Shown here one piece after another: positions 28,301 to 35,451 of a stretch of DNA of 64,000 nucleotides. Both the position numbers and the translations under genes were made by a program. Every line of letters begins with the position of its first letter. Position 1 is the stretch's first letter. The stretch comes from an uncultured Fibrobacter sp. (GTDB lineage: Bacteria; Fibrobacterota; Fibrobacteria; Fibrobacterales; Fibrobacteraceae), in NCBI GenBank assembly GCA_946186895.1, contig CAMHOW010000002.1, forward strand, positions 1-64,000, in the 5' to 3' direction. The notes beneath the pieces were generated by a model. The model worked only from the letters and a program-made list of their open reading frames with translations. It was not told where the DNA came from and made no database searches.

Positions 28301-29210
28301 CAAGTTTCCAATCCGCCTTGATACCGAAAAGCCCCTGGTGGTTTTCGGAATAACCCGTCAGCTCCGTACCCGAAAGGGAAAGGGAGGTCGTACCGGCCTC
28401 CACCCTCTGGAGGATGTAGTCTTCGAATTCGTCCTTATAGGATTCCTCGTAGACCACCCTCACCTGGTTCTGGATACCGAGCCCCGTCTCCACGTTGTTG
28501 ATTTCCACCGTGATGTAGGGGCCGATCTTACCCTTGACCATGAAGCTCGGGTCGTAATGCAAAGAAAGGGAGGGTACAAGGCTCGTGTTGGTACTCCCCT
28601 GGGCGTCATCCTTCTCGGCGTAACCCTTCAGGCGGATATCCATGGTACCCTGCAGCATCAGCTTGGGCTTATCCAGGCCAAAGTCCTTCATCCAGGCGGG
28701 CATAGTCACCGGCACCGTAATATCGAACACGGAGCCCGTTTCAGGGGTATCGTAGCCACCATCCTTCTGACCCACAAGACCATTTAACCACAAGTTCTTC
28801 CGGCCTATGTCGTACATGTCGGCCACGTAGTCCGTCAGTTCCGGGTAATGGGCGGTCCAGAGGGTTGTGGTATCGCGGGAAATGCTGTTGACCCGCTTTT
28901 CGCTCACATCCATTTCACGGGTGGCGATATCGATATCGTGGCTATAGACCTGGCCTCGCGACGTGCTCATAAGCCGGGGCGAAGAACCAATACCACCAAA
29001 GGGTAGCATTCCATTCAAGGGGGTCGCCGAAGCTGGCAATGACATATATTGATAAGAGGGCTGCCACTCCGTTTCTGCGGGGTCGGCTTCCTCTGTTTGA
29101 GGCACGTAGCCGCTAGAGTCCGCCTGGGCCCACAGGGAAACACTTGCCCACAGAATGGACAAGCCAAAGGCGAACAACCCCAAGGGGGTTCTATGTAAGA
29201 ACCTTCTCAA
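22374..29210 (-). CDS. sprA: Cell-surface protein SprA (T9SS outer-membrane translocon)
   Basis: At 2278 residues this matches the size of SprA, the giant barrel that forms the type IX secretion channel. It has a signal peptide (RRFLHRTPLGLFAFGLSILWASVSLWAQA). Family-like segments include VEDFESTVSGLTYPLTRLSW..ASPPG (SprA consensus DDFEGSQ...W.LAS.P), repeated discoidin-like pieces (LVVARGNVGSIYLDLG-type, DIKGTFWIDDLRLSD-type) and a very long C-terminal stretch of alternating strands ending FEIALMLRFD. The start is TTG at 29210 with ACGGA upstream. The coding strand is strongly codon-biased and leaves a 784-codon antisense shadow. It fits with the T9SS sorting domain encoded at the left edge. 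Other T9SS genes are not in the window. Confidence 0.86.
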   Translation of the reverse strand: MRRFLHRTPLGLFAFGLSILWASVSLWAQADSSGYVPQTEEADPAETEWQPSYQYMSLPASATPLNGMLPFGGIGSSPRLMSTSRGQVYSHDIDIATREMDVSEKRVNSISRDTTTLWTAHYPELTDYVADMYDIGRKNLWLNGLVGQKDGGYDTPETGSVFDITVPVTMPAWMKDFGLDKPKLMLQGTMDIRLKGYAEKDDAQGSTNTSLVPSLSLHYDPSFMVKGKIGPYITVEINNVETGLGIQNQVRVVYEESYKDEFEDYILQRVEAGTTSLSLSGTELTGYSENHQGLFGIKADWKLGDWRLTTIASQDGGSQEEYTINANESTTEFQILDKQFVAYRYYFLNHDARNNYISAAITGRTTSNYQATNLKLFKRSNLNNSKDVVDNITVVYKTPSGKTVEKLVERMVEIPSSDYTYDPKTGILKINGVNRNTLVAASWSNDGSGRTGTTIRNGSRMVLIQWDATLSELADIEKLMLRNVYSVGISDGSSSSFVLRLKNKSGMTGTYLKTLGVADTSTGSPLVNDATIFKKDASGNYTGEMWLPCKPVSQYSGAGATERARENCLEPLRLLDSTGAMAQLYTLPVYKLNRFTSRFYFESVGKRRNSIISVRDPNSSYSVSAGSCMDISPGTEKLTAGSTTLIRGTDYEVNYELGQIELLSERALDPNKEIKVTFECEPLFEIDNKLLLGARAELPLDRYGFGAGSLFGVTALYKSQSTTAKTPTLGNEPFSSVLWGMNLRLQDTVQALTDLVNMIPGIETDAKSSWRFEAEFAASRHNANTSGDNEALVEDFESTVSGLTYPLTRLSWYPASPPGGIASQPSTYIENQDYRHKGEFVWHSNTTELYKYIYPSVGNSDVDNQHLTVLKMTLRANDNLVGNSWGGIMRSNSSYYQDLSEMKYLEVVARGNVGSIYLDLGLISEDISINGYEPNGNYDGENDLGTTTALHDKGIDGLSGSDETRLVWDCRISGCISSEITMANSDASATDIAQDNYDEDLEDESDPSVHINGTEDNSGERLYDTEDINKNGSLDTDISFVRYRIDLSKTDHMDYEELKNGWRKWRIPLNQYDTIVSPSGSDYKTILAEALYSRVWLGSLNPGVAESKVQIVSLAVVGNSWEETTVADLYKTSSTENSQVVEVNGMPTQVQESMDTRDTSRIKVTTINNREDSNIYTKSPNTKTERDSETNAPLKETALVLDYQNMSPGQEVGVTRIFENEVKDLSSYKSIKMEIHYETEADKVPVRFAIQFGEGSLDGSSDYYEWSFRPTKYNCTSGDRPQDCHEENWLSNAFAMDLSDFSDMKRGRKPPFLEPTVRKVEGSSREEQLRLVGNPSVTRIDWIRFVIIADADASAADLKGTFWIDDLRLSDMDTEWGYAARTSGQIEFADFISLSGAVRYQDGNFATLSTTGGSPKPKLSDAASQLDIAGDLNISLNKFLNDSLGFHIPMNFGYNSTTKRPYMKPTDDLLLKKSSFSNLTKDMFQNELAVTSNSKEQKLRDEAESKGYESYVREKSFSVSYSKDYKAADSKIGEALSQILLERPAASYSYAESEGRATTSADSTYSYRTILEYKLGTFTLFKMKPFEGLNKYDNAFSKAMAKTEFEPWPQTFDLTLFDFNYVRYVDQDRDPDFVEPQVDKVVTYTADLNHKLNMRWNILSWLSTSYSLNISRDMQGGGDREGFVKENFFTTREGGLFASDYVFDYDHMDRKVYVSKDSVVIVPRDTIARTMADGREWAIDMQNPETYEIRYDTSAFYRVDSVGTREYGRSYGILRNERARTQQFKIGFNPRLIPFIPFNTTFTSDFNQQKTIPDEYDFLDATDIEKNYWTISQTNRFEFSPTFRIIDFFQNFGKDNVVASSLEKIKWNELRMSWQTTTNTVGENFTLSQLYEEQGVTPMEYYLYGLGLGNGYRNRGFWNIVTGDMGLDHRDDFTHFAQYRNHHVDTLVYQGNFRHSVSRQFQIGTGIVLPIWDIGVTGDLMWREEFNQSREYPLYLDTTTVWPKIGIGVTVPNFSQRVSFLNGFKSVSTTHRFDYTRTTVVRPFQSAEDSWAHQWNFNPLVRVSFLTQSNMRIDNAVRLKIESTDRRPKEEVISSPCWPDKDGDIRDTTDYFWDTPWIHTSLYNDFAINVGNDLTISYPLKTKRGFQLWKWYFKLDNDIDLKFTAGYDYNKTIRKEYDPDPGYDMWNKASGTDGVFRQWSIDGYDYVVYKPELHKEDRTVPSRTHEWFVRPSAGYQFNRIASMSSYIEYRQIHEKLDDETPHLRQILQFEIALMLRFD

Positions 29211-29289
29211 AATATTCCGTCACAAAATACTGAATTTAGGGGTCCTAAATCCACTATTTTTTCAAGATTTTTGGGCAAATTAGAAAAAT

Positions 29290-29405
29290 ATGACAAGGGA
29301 GGGGGTACCCCCCTCCCTAAGACCTACCCCTACACTTAATAATCCGCTAAATTCAGGCTGTAAAAAGTTGGCTAGCGGATTATTTGCGTGGGCACCTAAC
29401 GGTGC
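29290..29405 (+). repeat. Three-hairpin repeat, copy C
   Basis: Hairpin 1 AGGGAGGGGG / CCCCCTCCCT; core CTAAGACCTACCCCTACACT; hairpin 2 AATAATCCGCTA (29338-29349) with TAGCGGATTATT (29373-29384), a perfect 12-bp stem; hairpin 3 GCACC-TAAC-GGTGC. It lies in the 519-bp gap between sprA and the AIPR gene. Confidence 0.9.
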
Positions 29406-29416
29406 GAATAAGATGT

Positions 29417-29537
29417 ACGACAAGGGCGGGACGAAGTCCCCCCCTAAGACCCTCCCTACACGCTTATATTTGCCCAACTCTAGGGCCTAAAATTCTGAAG
29501 GTCAAAATATAAGCGTGGGCTCAAGCATAGCTTGAGC
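29417..29537 (+). repeat. Three-hairpin repeat, copy D (divergent stems)
   Basis: Same architecture but with different stems. Hairpin 2 is ACGCTTATATTT (29460-29471) with AAATATAAGCGT (29505-29516), unrelated in sequence to the other copies yet perfectly paired. Hairpin 3 is GCTCAAGC-ATA-GCTTGAGC (29519-29537) in place of GCACC/GGTGC. Confidence 0.88.
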
Positions 29538-29541
29538 AAAT

Positions 29542-29661
29542 ATGACAAGGGAGGGGTGAAACCCCTCCCTAAGACTCTCCCCGCACTTAATAATCCGCTT
29601 AACTCAAGTTGTAAAACACTGGCTAGCGGATTATTTGCGTGGGCTCAAACTTCGTTTGCGC
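29542..29661 (+). repeat. Three-hairpin repeat, copy E
   Basis: Hairpin 1 AGGGAGGGGT / ACCCCTCCCT; core CTAAGACTCTCCCCGCACTT; hairpin 2 AATAATCCGCT (29589-29599) with AGCGGATTATT (29625-29635); hairpin 3 GCTCAAAC-TTC-GTTTGCGC. Confidence 0.88.
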
Positions 29662-29724
29662 GACCTAAGCTTTATTAATCGCTCAAACGCAGTTTGAGCG
29701 GGAGCGCAAACTATGTTTGCGCGA
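29643..29724 (+). repeat. Array of three small CAAAC/GTTTG hairpins
   Basis: GCTCAAAC-TTC-GTTTGCGC (29643-29661), CGCTCAAAC-GCA-GTTTGAGCG (~29680-29700) and GCGCAAAC-TAT-GTTTGCGC (~29704-29722) follow one another up to the stop codon of the AIPR gene. The first doubles as hairpin 3 of copy E. Confidence 0.75.
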
Positions 29725-29729
29725 CTTTG

Positions 29730-31622
29730 TTATAGAAAGGTCTCGATGCCGCCGCGGCACTTTTCCCAAGTGCGGCTCTTCTTGCACAGAAGATCCATCA
29801 TCTTGTCGTAAGTAGCCGTGTTGGCAAAGCCCTTCCACAGGCGGCGTTCCACCGATTCGCCACTATCCTTGTCGATGGTGGTGATGGTGTCGTAGTAAGC
29901 CGGATTGTCCTTGAACTCGGAAATCAAGATTCCCTTCAGGTCTTCCGTATAGATACGGGAAGCATACTTGAGGATAGAATCGTTGAAGTTCAGCTCGTTT
30001 TCCACCAGCCATTCGAAATCCTGGATCGGGTCGCCATAGACAAGCCAATGCTTAAGGGCGAGAGCCACCACCAGGTCCTTCACGGCGCTACGGAAGATAA
30101 ACTTATCCTCGAGACGGCCATTGAAAGTAATCTTGGTCAGCGGGTTATCATCGTTAGCCTCAATAGACACGCCCTTACCCGGGGTAACGCGGCGGATCTT
30201 GATGGGCAAACGGCTAAGGAGCTGCCAGGCCTTGGTAAAGGCGATGGTCTTGCGAACGAAATCCTTTTCCTTTTCAGGGGCTACGCGCACAAAGGCACCG
30301 AAGCAACGCTGGTACAGGGTTTCCTTGTCGAAAATGCAGTCGCTGGAGCGGCATTCAGAGAGCTTGCCGTCCATCATGAACAGGGTCTTGGCCAGTTCGG
30401 GGCGCATACGCACTTCAAGCTTACGGGTACGGGCCTTCAGGCGCACGCCGTCCTTATAGACATAGGTAAAGCCTTCTTCCTGGTAACGCTGCCAAATAAA
30501 GAACTGCAGGTCGTCAGCGGCACGCAGGTGATAGCTGAACACCGGGTTCTGACGGTTGTTGGCCATGGTCACCTGGTTTAAGAAGTTGTCGGCACCGGGG
30601 TACGGCACCACCACCTTCACCAGCACCTTGGGGTTCACCGGCTTCTTGCTCTTCTTGGCGTAATGTTCATAAGTAAACAGGGACTGGGCACCGTTAATGA
30701 TCTTCGGGCGTTCAATGTAGAGCACCTTCTTGCCATCGCGTTCCTTGAGACGCAGGTCATCGCCCGTAAGGGTCATGCCGTTGTGCAGGAACGGGAAGTC
30801 GTCCACGTTCACGTTCTGGTCATCGTTACGTTCCATGGTCTGGAAGGCATCGATCAGGGCGGCGTTGGTGTGGGTCAGGTTACCCAGGTAAGTACGGATG
30901 TTACTAGAAACAATGGCCATGTTGTGCTTGGTCTTGAGGCGCTTACCAAGGTTCACATGGTAGTCAAAAATGGTGCGAATCGGGCAGAAACCGAGGAAAA
31001 GTTCGCCGTGGTCGCTAGTGAGGTGGAGCGGATCGGATTCCATCACGATTTCCAGTTTGTCGTCGGCGCTGCGGAAATCACGGGTCAGGTCGTCATGCTC
31101 GGCAATAATCTCGAGCTTGGCCTTGACCTCGTTCTTCCAGATGGTGAGCTTGCGACGCATGTCCTTGAGGGTGCGTTCCAGTTCGCTATCGGTGATATCA
31201 CGGGTAGCACGGGTACGGAGCACCGTGATTTCAAGAGTTTCCATGTAAGGGCGGCTAGCCGGCGTATCGTCGTCCTCTTCCTCTTCGTCATCACTAATCT
31301 TGTTGACGGCCCAGGGGTCGGCCTCTTCGCGGAGAGACATGAAGAAGGGGTTGGTGGGGTCGCTGGTACGGAAAACGGCAATCTGGAGCTGTTTCAGGTC
31401 GGCATTCAGGTGAGAGACAACCTTCTCAAGAGGGGTATCCTCGTCCAGGAATATGAAGAATTCCATGAAGCCCTGGGAGTACTGGAAGCCATGAAAGCAT
31501 CCGTTCTCGTCCAGATTCAAGTGCCGTAGAGCCTTGATACGGTCATTAGGGTCATTGGGGTTCAAACTCAAGAGGCTAGCCACAAATGCTAGGCGTCGTT
31601 CCTGGGATTTTGTCAGTTCCAT
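29730..31622 (-). CDS. AIPR-type (abortive infection phage resistance) protein
   Basis: The 630-residue cytosolic protein has the AIPR core: SSNIRTYLGNLTHTNAALIDAF, then FPFLHNGMTLTGDDL, then LYIERPKIINGAQSLFTYEH. This is the N-R-x-Y-L-G ... F-x2-x-N-G-(I/M)-T ... P-x-I-(V/I)-N-G-x-Q-(T/S) pattern of PF10592. An acidic linker (DDEEEEDDD) lies near residues 110-118. AIPR proteins occur in phage-defence settings and with restriction systems; no partner methylase or nuclease gene is adjacent here. ATG at 31622 is preceded by GAGGAAAAA. The gene is divergent from the LRR gene and its 3' side is packed with structured repeats. Confidence 0.75.
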   Translation of the reverse strand: MELTKSQERRLAFVASLLSLNPNDPNDRIKALRHLNLDENGCFHGFQYSQGFMEFFIFLDEDTPLEKVVSHLNADLKQLQIAVFRTSDPTNPFFMSLREEADPWAVNKISDDEEEEDDDTPASRPYMETLEITVLRTRATRDITDSELERTLKDMRRKLTIWKNEVKAKLEIIAEHDDLTRDFRSADDKLEIVMESDPLHLTSDHGELFLGFCPIRTIFDYHVNLGKRLKTKHNMAIVSSNIRTYLGNLTHTNAALIDAFQTMERNDDQNVNVDDFPFLHNGMTLTGDDLRLKERDGKKVLYIERPKIINGAQSLFTYEHYAKKSKKPVNPKVLVKVVVPYPGADNFLNQVTMANNRQNPVFSYHLRAADDLQFFIWQRYQEEGFTYVYKDGVRLKARTRKLEVRMRPELAKTLFMMDGKLSECRSSDCIFDKETLYQRCFGAFVRVAPEKEKDFVRKTIAFTKAWQLLSRLPIKIRRVTPGKGVSIEANDDNPLTKITFNGRLEDKFIFRSAVKDLVVALALKHWLVYGDPIQDFEWLVENELNFNDSILKYASRIYTEDLKGILISEFKDNPAYYDTITTIDKDSGESVERRLWKGFANTATYDKMMDLLCKKSRTWEKCRGGIETFL

Positions 31623-31846
31623 TTTTTCCTCAATTTAGGCTTCTGCCATATTTTGCCATTAAAAATAGTTTCAAAAGCCCTACTTTGGACATAAAAAATA
31701 GTAAATCTTAAAAAAAAATTCCAATCAACCCCAAAAATACTGAACACATGAGCAACTTTTTACGTTTTTAGCTATATTTTATACACCTAAACCCTTTTTT
31801 TTCTCAAAAATGCTATGATTTATGGTGTACAAATAGGAGAGTCTTT

Positions 31847-32599
31847 ATGAACCTGCTTGATATTATTAATAAAGCCAAGGCCGAAAACGCCAAAACCCTG
31901 GACCTATCCCAGCAGGGACTTCGCCTGTTACCCCCCGAACTTTTCGAAATCCAGTCCCTGGAAGAACTGAACCTGGACCGGAACAAGCTGGTGGAACTCC
32001 CCGACGACCTCGGCATGCTCAAGAACCTAAAGAGCCTTTCCGTCAGCGAAAACGACCTGATGGAGCTCCCCGATACCATCGGCAAGCTCACCAAGCTCGA
32101 GAATCTCTACCTGGGCTACAACAGCCTCTCGGAACTCCCTGACTCCGTGGGGAATCTCACGAACCTCCATACGGTGAATATTGCGAAAAACCAGCTTCTG
32201 GAGCTCCCGGAAACCATCGGCAACTGGGGCAAGGTGGTGAAGCTTTCCCTCCACGACAACATGCTTTCGTCCATCCCCGCCTCCATCGGCAAGCTGAAGA
32301 GCCTGGTGAAGCTCTACCTGGACAACAACGACCTGACCGAGATCCCCGCCACCCTGGGAAATCTCGAAAAACTCGAAATTCTCATGATTTCGGGAAACCA
32401 GCTAAGCGTAATCCCCCAGGAATTCGGCAAGCTTTCCAAACTCCGTGAACTGGTACTTGACGCGAACCAGCTGGAAACCCTCCCCGAAACCTTGGCCGAC
32501 TGCGCCTCCCTGGAAACCATTTCCATCAACGAAAACCCCTTGGAAGACGGTCTGCCCCGAGCCCTGCTCGAAAAGAAGAAACTGAAGATAGACCAGTAA
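31847..32599 (+). CDS. Cytosolic leucine-rich-repeat protein
   Basis: 250 residues made of about nine ~23-residue LRRs of the type LPDTIGKLTKLENLYLGYNSL, with a short helical cap at the start (MNLLDIINKAKAENAKTLDLS) and a Lys-rich end. No signal peptide or membrane segment is present, so it is probably cytosolic and acts by protein binding. AGGAG sits 8 bases before the ATG. The DNA repeats along with the protein repeats but is not identical between units. It diverges from the AIPR gene through 224 bp of AT-rich sequence. Function unknown. Confidence 0.88.
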   Translation: MNLLDIINKAKAENAKTLDLSQQGLRLLPPELFEIQSLEELNLDRNKLVELPDDLGMLKNLKSLSVSENDLMELPDTIGKLTKLENLYLGYNSLSELPDSVGNLTNLHTVNIAKNQLLELPETIGNWGKVVKLSLHDNMLSSIPASIGKLKSLVKLYLDNNDLTEIPATLGNLEKLEILMISGNQLSVIPQEFGKLSKLRELVLDANQLETLPETLADCASLETISINENPLEDGLPRALLEKKKLKIDQ

Positions 32600-32658
32600 T
32601 GCGCCTGCGGCGCAGTTATTAGTTACTAGATACCAGTTACTAGAGAAGCAGGAATGAA
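32600..32658. other. Short intergenic repeats before the S41 gene
   Basis: Contains TGCGCC-TGC-GGCGCA (32600-32614) followed by AGTTATTAGTTACTAG and CAGTTACTAGAG. Related CTAGTAACCAGAAAC sequence continues inside the next gene's first codons (around 32693-32725), so that protein's N-terminus may be partly repeat-derived. Confidence 0.5.
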
Positions 32659-34035
32659 ATGTTAAAATTTCTGGTCCGCACAATTAAGAATAGTCTAGTA
32701 ACCAGAAACTTAGAACTCAGAACTCCTCTGCTGTTCTCTCTAGCCTTGTTCACAGCCTGTGGCGACTTCATGGAGCCGGTCGAAAGCACACCGGAGCCTA
32801 CCGCCTACGAGTTCAACTACTGGCTTATAAACCAGACCTACCTCTACGAAGAAGAGCTGAAAAGCCTGTCTCCCGAAGGGGACAGCGTACCCCTACTTTA
32901 CAGCTCACTGAGCGACAGGTACACCCGGTACTACCCGCCCTCCAAAAGCGAAGCGGCAGAAAGCCAGATGAACACCACCATCGTAGAGGGCGACCTAGGC
33001 ATGGAATACATGGTCGTCTATGTGGAAGACCAGCCAAATTCCTACCCTATCCTCATTTCTAGAGTCTATGAGGGCTCCCCGGCGGGTAGGGCAAAAATCC
33101 CCCGTTACGGCAGGATCATTTCGGCCAATGGCATAAACCTGTCCGGACAAAACGCCAAGGTGGTCTACGATTCCATCGTGGACCACAGTTCCGAGGTATC
33201 CCTCGGAATATTTCACGACGACAGCCTGCACCAATACGACCTGACCAAGGAAACCATCTACGCCCCCACCATATTCCTGGACACCCTGTCGGGAATAACC
33301 TTCATAACCATTTCCGAATTCAAGCGTTCTACCGCCGACAGGGAAAACGGTACCGTAGGCGAACTCAGGGCCTATCTAGATTCAACGAAAAACGTGAGCA
33401 CCCCGCGGGTTCTAGACCTGCGAAGCAATCCCGGTGGACTAATCGACCAATGTATCCCGGCCGCGGACCTGTTTATAAAAGAGGGGCTCATGTCTACACA
33501 AAAAACCATATCCGCATCGCCCGCCGGGAAAAGGGATTCCCAGTCGAGAAAATTCAAGGCCAAGCTAGGTGATCCTGGAGAAGACGGCAAATTCATTGTC
33601 CTTGCCAACCGTGCATCGGCATCCTGTGCCGAGATATTTATCGCAGCCATTAAAGAGCAAGGGAATATCCCGCTCGTTGGAGAACCCACCTTCGGAAAGG
33701 GGATTGGACAAGGCCAATGGAAAACCATCGAAGGCGGGCTCGCCGTCATTACGAATACCGAATTCACCACCCCAAATGGCAACAGCTACCATAAGAAAGG
33801 TATCAATCCAGACATTAGCTGCCCCGGAGGTGCGTCAAGGACCTGTGCCGTAGAAGCCATAGGCACTCTATACGGCACAGCCACAACAACACAAAAGACT
33901 ACGTCCACAGCTGAACTCGCCATAAAGACAACCCTGCTGAGCTCTACCGAAATAGACATTCCCATTAAGGGCAAAGAGGCGGGGGGCGCTCTGGACACGG
34001 TCAGCAATTTTGTAAATTATCCCTATTCCCCGTAG
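32659..34035 (+). CDS. S41 family (C-terminal processing) protease lipoprotein
   Basis: 458 residues. The lipobox is LFTAC after a hydrophobic stretch at ~24-33. A PDZ-like domain (ISRVYEGSPAGRAKIPRYGRI) precedes the S41 core with VLDLRSNPGGL, the Ser motif ASASCAEIF and the Lys motif TFGKGIGQGQ, giving the expected Ser-Lys dyad. The N-terminal 20 residues before the hydrophobic stretch are long for a lipoprotein signal and lie over repeat-like DNA. The next gene, 6 bp downstream, is a paralogue. Likely periplasmic, processing C-termini of envelope proteins; target unknown. Confidence 0.88.
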   Translation: MLKFLVRTIKNSLVTRNLELRTPLLFSLALFTACGDFMEPVESTPEPTAYEFNYWLINQTYLYEEELKSLSPEGDSVPLLYSSLSDRYTRYYPPSKSEAAESQMNTTIVEGDLGMEYMVVYVEDQPNSYPILISRVYEGSPAGRAKIPRYGRIISANGINLSGQNAKVVYDSIVDHSSEVSLGIFHDDSLHQYDLTKETIYAPTIFLDTLSGITFITISEFKRSTADRENGTVGELRAYLDSTKNVSTPRVLDLRSNPGGLIDQCIPAADLFIKEGLMSTQKTISASPAGKRDSQSRKFKAKLGDPGEDGKFIVLANRASASCAEIFIAAIKEQGNIPLVGEPTFGKGIGQGQWKTIEGGLAVITNTEFTTPNGNSYHKKGINPDISCPGGASRTCAVEAIGTLYGTATTTQKTTSTAELAIKTTLLSSTEIDIPIKGKEAGGALDTVSNFVNYPYSP

Positions 34036-34041
34036 GTTCCT

Positions 34042-35451
34042 ATGAATTTCAAAAAAATTTCCTTCTATACCCTAGCATTCCTTTTTTTAACAACCTGGAC
34101 AGCCTGCACCGTCAAAAACGCAGATAGCGAAATCGCAATGCCCGATGACGAAGAAAACGGCGACGATACTCCGCAGCAGCTCACCGTTGCCGAATACGAA
34201 ATGGAGCAAAACTACAAGCTGCTCCGGTACTACTTTATCGATGCCAACCAAAAACTTGGAGACATCAACCGCTACATTGGCCATGGCGAAGAGGCCGGGT
34301 ACTCTCCCGACTATTACGAATTCCCTGATGTCTACTACATGTACAGTCAAATGGGAGATCGCTATACCCGTTATATCGGCCCCTATTACCTAAGCATGTA
34401 CGACGTTGACATGGCCTCCGACCCGTCTTACAATATTGCCGTTGCCGTAGAAAAGGCCGATTCCCAATTGGTAATTGCTCAAGTCTTTCCCAATGGCCCC
34501 GGCAGCAAGGCAGGGCTCAAGGCCGGTGACACCGTTCTCTATGTGGGTACAACCAAGCCCGGCAGCGCCGCCGATTTTGAAAAACTCACCTCCGGCAGCG
34601 AAGGGGACAGCGTATCCCTGAAAATCCTAAGGGGGGCAGATACGCTAGACATCTCTACGGAGCTGTTCTGCTACTTGAACCCCACCGTATTCATCAGCTA
34701 CCACGACTCTATCCCGGTCATTAAAATCACCTCTTTCGAAAACCAGAGTGCCAGAAGCTGCGTCGAGGCAGAAGCCGCTACCGACTACGTAGGGACAAAG
34801 GACGAAGTCAAGGCCGCCCTCAATGCAACCAAGGGTGCGACCATCATTGACCTGAGGGGAAACCTCGGTGGTGCATTTGACGCCTGTCTGGGTGCTGCAG
34901 AACAATTCCTCTCCAAGGGCGATACAATTGGTATTCTTGAATACACAGAAATCGCCCCCGACGAAATTCACCAAATGATTCTGAGAGACTACCTGGTGGC
35001 CACCGAAGAGGGCGCCGGTAAGGGCCGCTACTTTGTGTTCTTGGCAGACACGGCAAGCGCAAGCTGCGCCGAAACAATGCTCATGGGCGTCACCAGCAAC
35101 ACCAAATCTCCCGTCGTAGGCTCCCTGACCTACGGAAAGGGAATCGGCCAGTACAATATGCCCACCAATGCCGGCGGTTTCAGCATCATCACGGCCATGA
35201 AAGTCTACGACAAGAACGATGTTTCGTACCATGACAAGGGAATCGCCCCGGATCACGCCATCACGGACTCACTGAAGGCCCTGGATAAGGCTGCTGAAAT
35301 TGCCAAGCTCGGAACAGAGAAAAGGGCCAATAGTTACGGCACCAAGAACCAAGGACACTTCAGCAATTCCCTCGCCAAGAGGGCTTCCACCTGGGAGGGC
35401 AACCCCAGAGGCGGAGCATATAGGGTTAAAAAGAACCCCTTCATGAAGTAG
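34042..35451 (+). CDS. S41 family protease lipoprotein (paralogue)
   Basis: 469 residues. Lipobox TWTAC, acidic linker (MPDDEENGDDTP), an N-terminal domain with YMYSQMGDRYTRYI shared with the upstream paralogue (LYSSLSDRYTRYY), a PDZ region (VFPNGPGSKAGLKAGD) and the catalytic core IIDLRGNLGGA, ASASCAETM and LTYGKGIGQYN. It overlaps nothing but starts 6 bp after its paralogue, so they are co-transcribed and arose by tandem duplication followed by much divergence. The last ~50 residues are basic and Asn/Gly-rich. Converges with the M23 lipoprotein; the stop codons abut. Confidence 0.88.
   Translation: MNFKKISFYTLAFLFLTTWTACTVKNADSEIAMPDDEENGDDTPQQLTVAEYEMEQNYKLLRYYFIDANQKLGDINRYIGHGEEAGYSPDYYEFPDVYYMYSQMGDRYTRYIGPYYLSMYDVDMASDPSYNIAVAVEKADSQLVIAQVFPNGPGSKAGLKAGDTVLYVGTTKPGSAADFEKLTSGSEGDSVSLKILRGADTLDISTELFCYLNPTVFISYHDSIPVIKITSFENQSARSCVEAEAATDYVGTKDEVKAALNATKGATIIDLRGNLGGAFDACLGAAEQFLSKGDTIGILEYTEIAPDEIHQMILRDYLVATEEGAGKGRYFVFLADTASASCAETMLMGVTSNTKSPVVGSLTYGKGIGQYNMPTNAGGFSIITAMKVYDKNDVSYHDKGIAPDHAITDSLKALDKAAEIAKLGTEKRANSYGTKNQGHFSNSLAKRASTWEGNPRGGAYRVKKNPFMK

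Noticed and set aside
19114-29661. CRISPR array
   Set aside because: The repeats are ~95-120 bp structured units with variable stems, not short identical direct repeats with regular spacers, and no cas genes are present.
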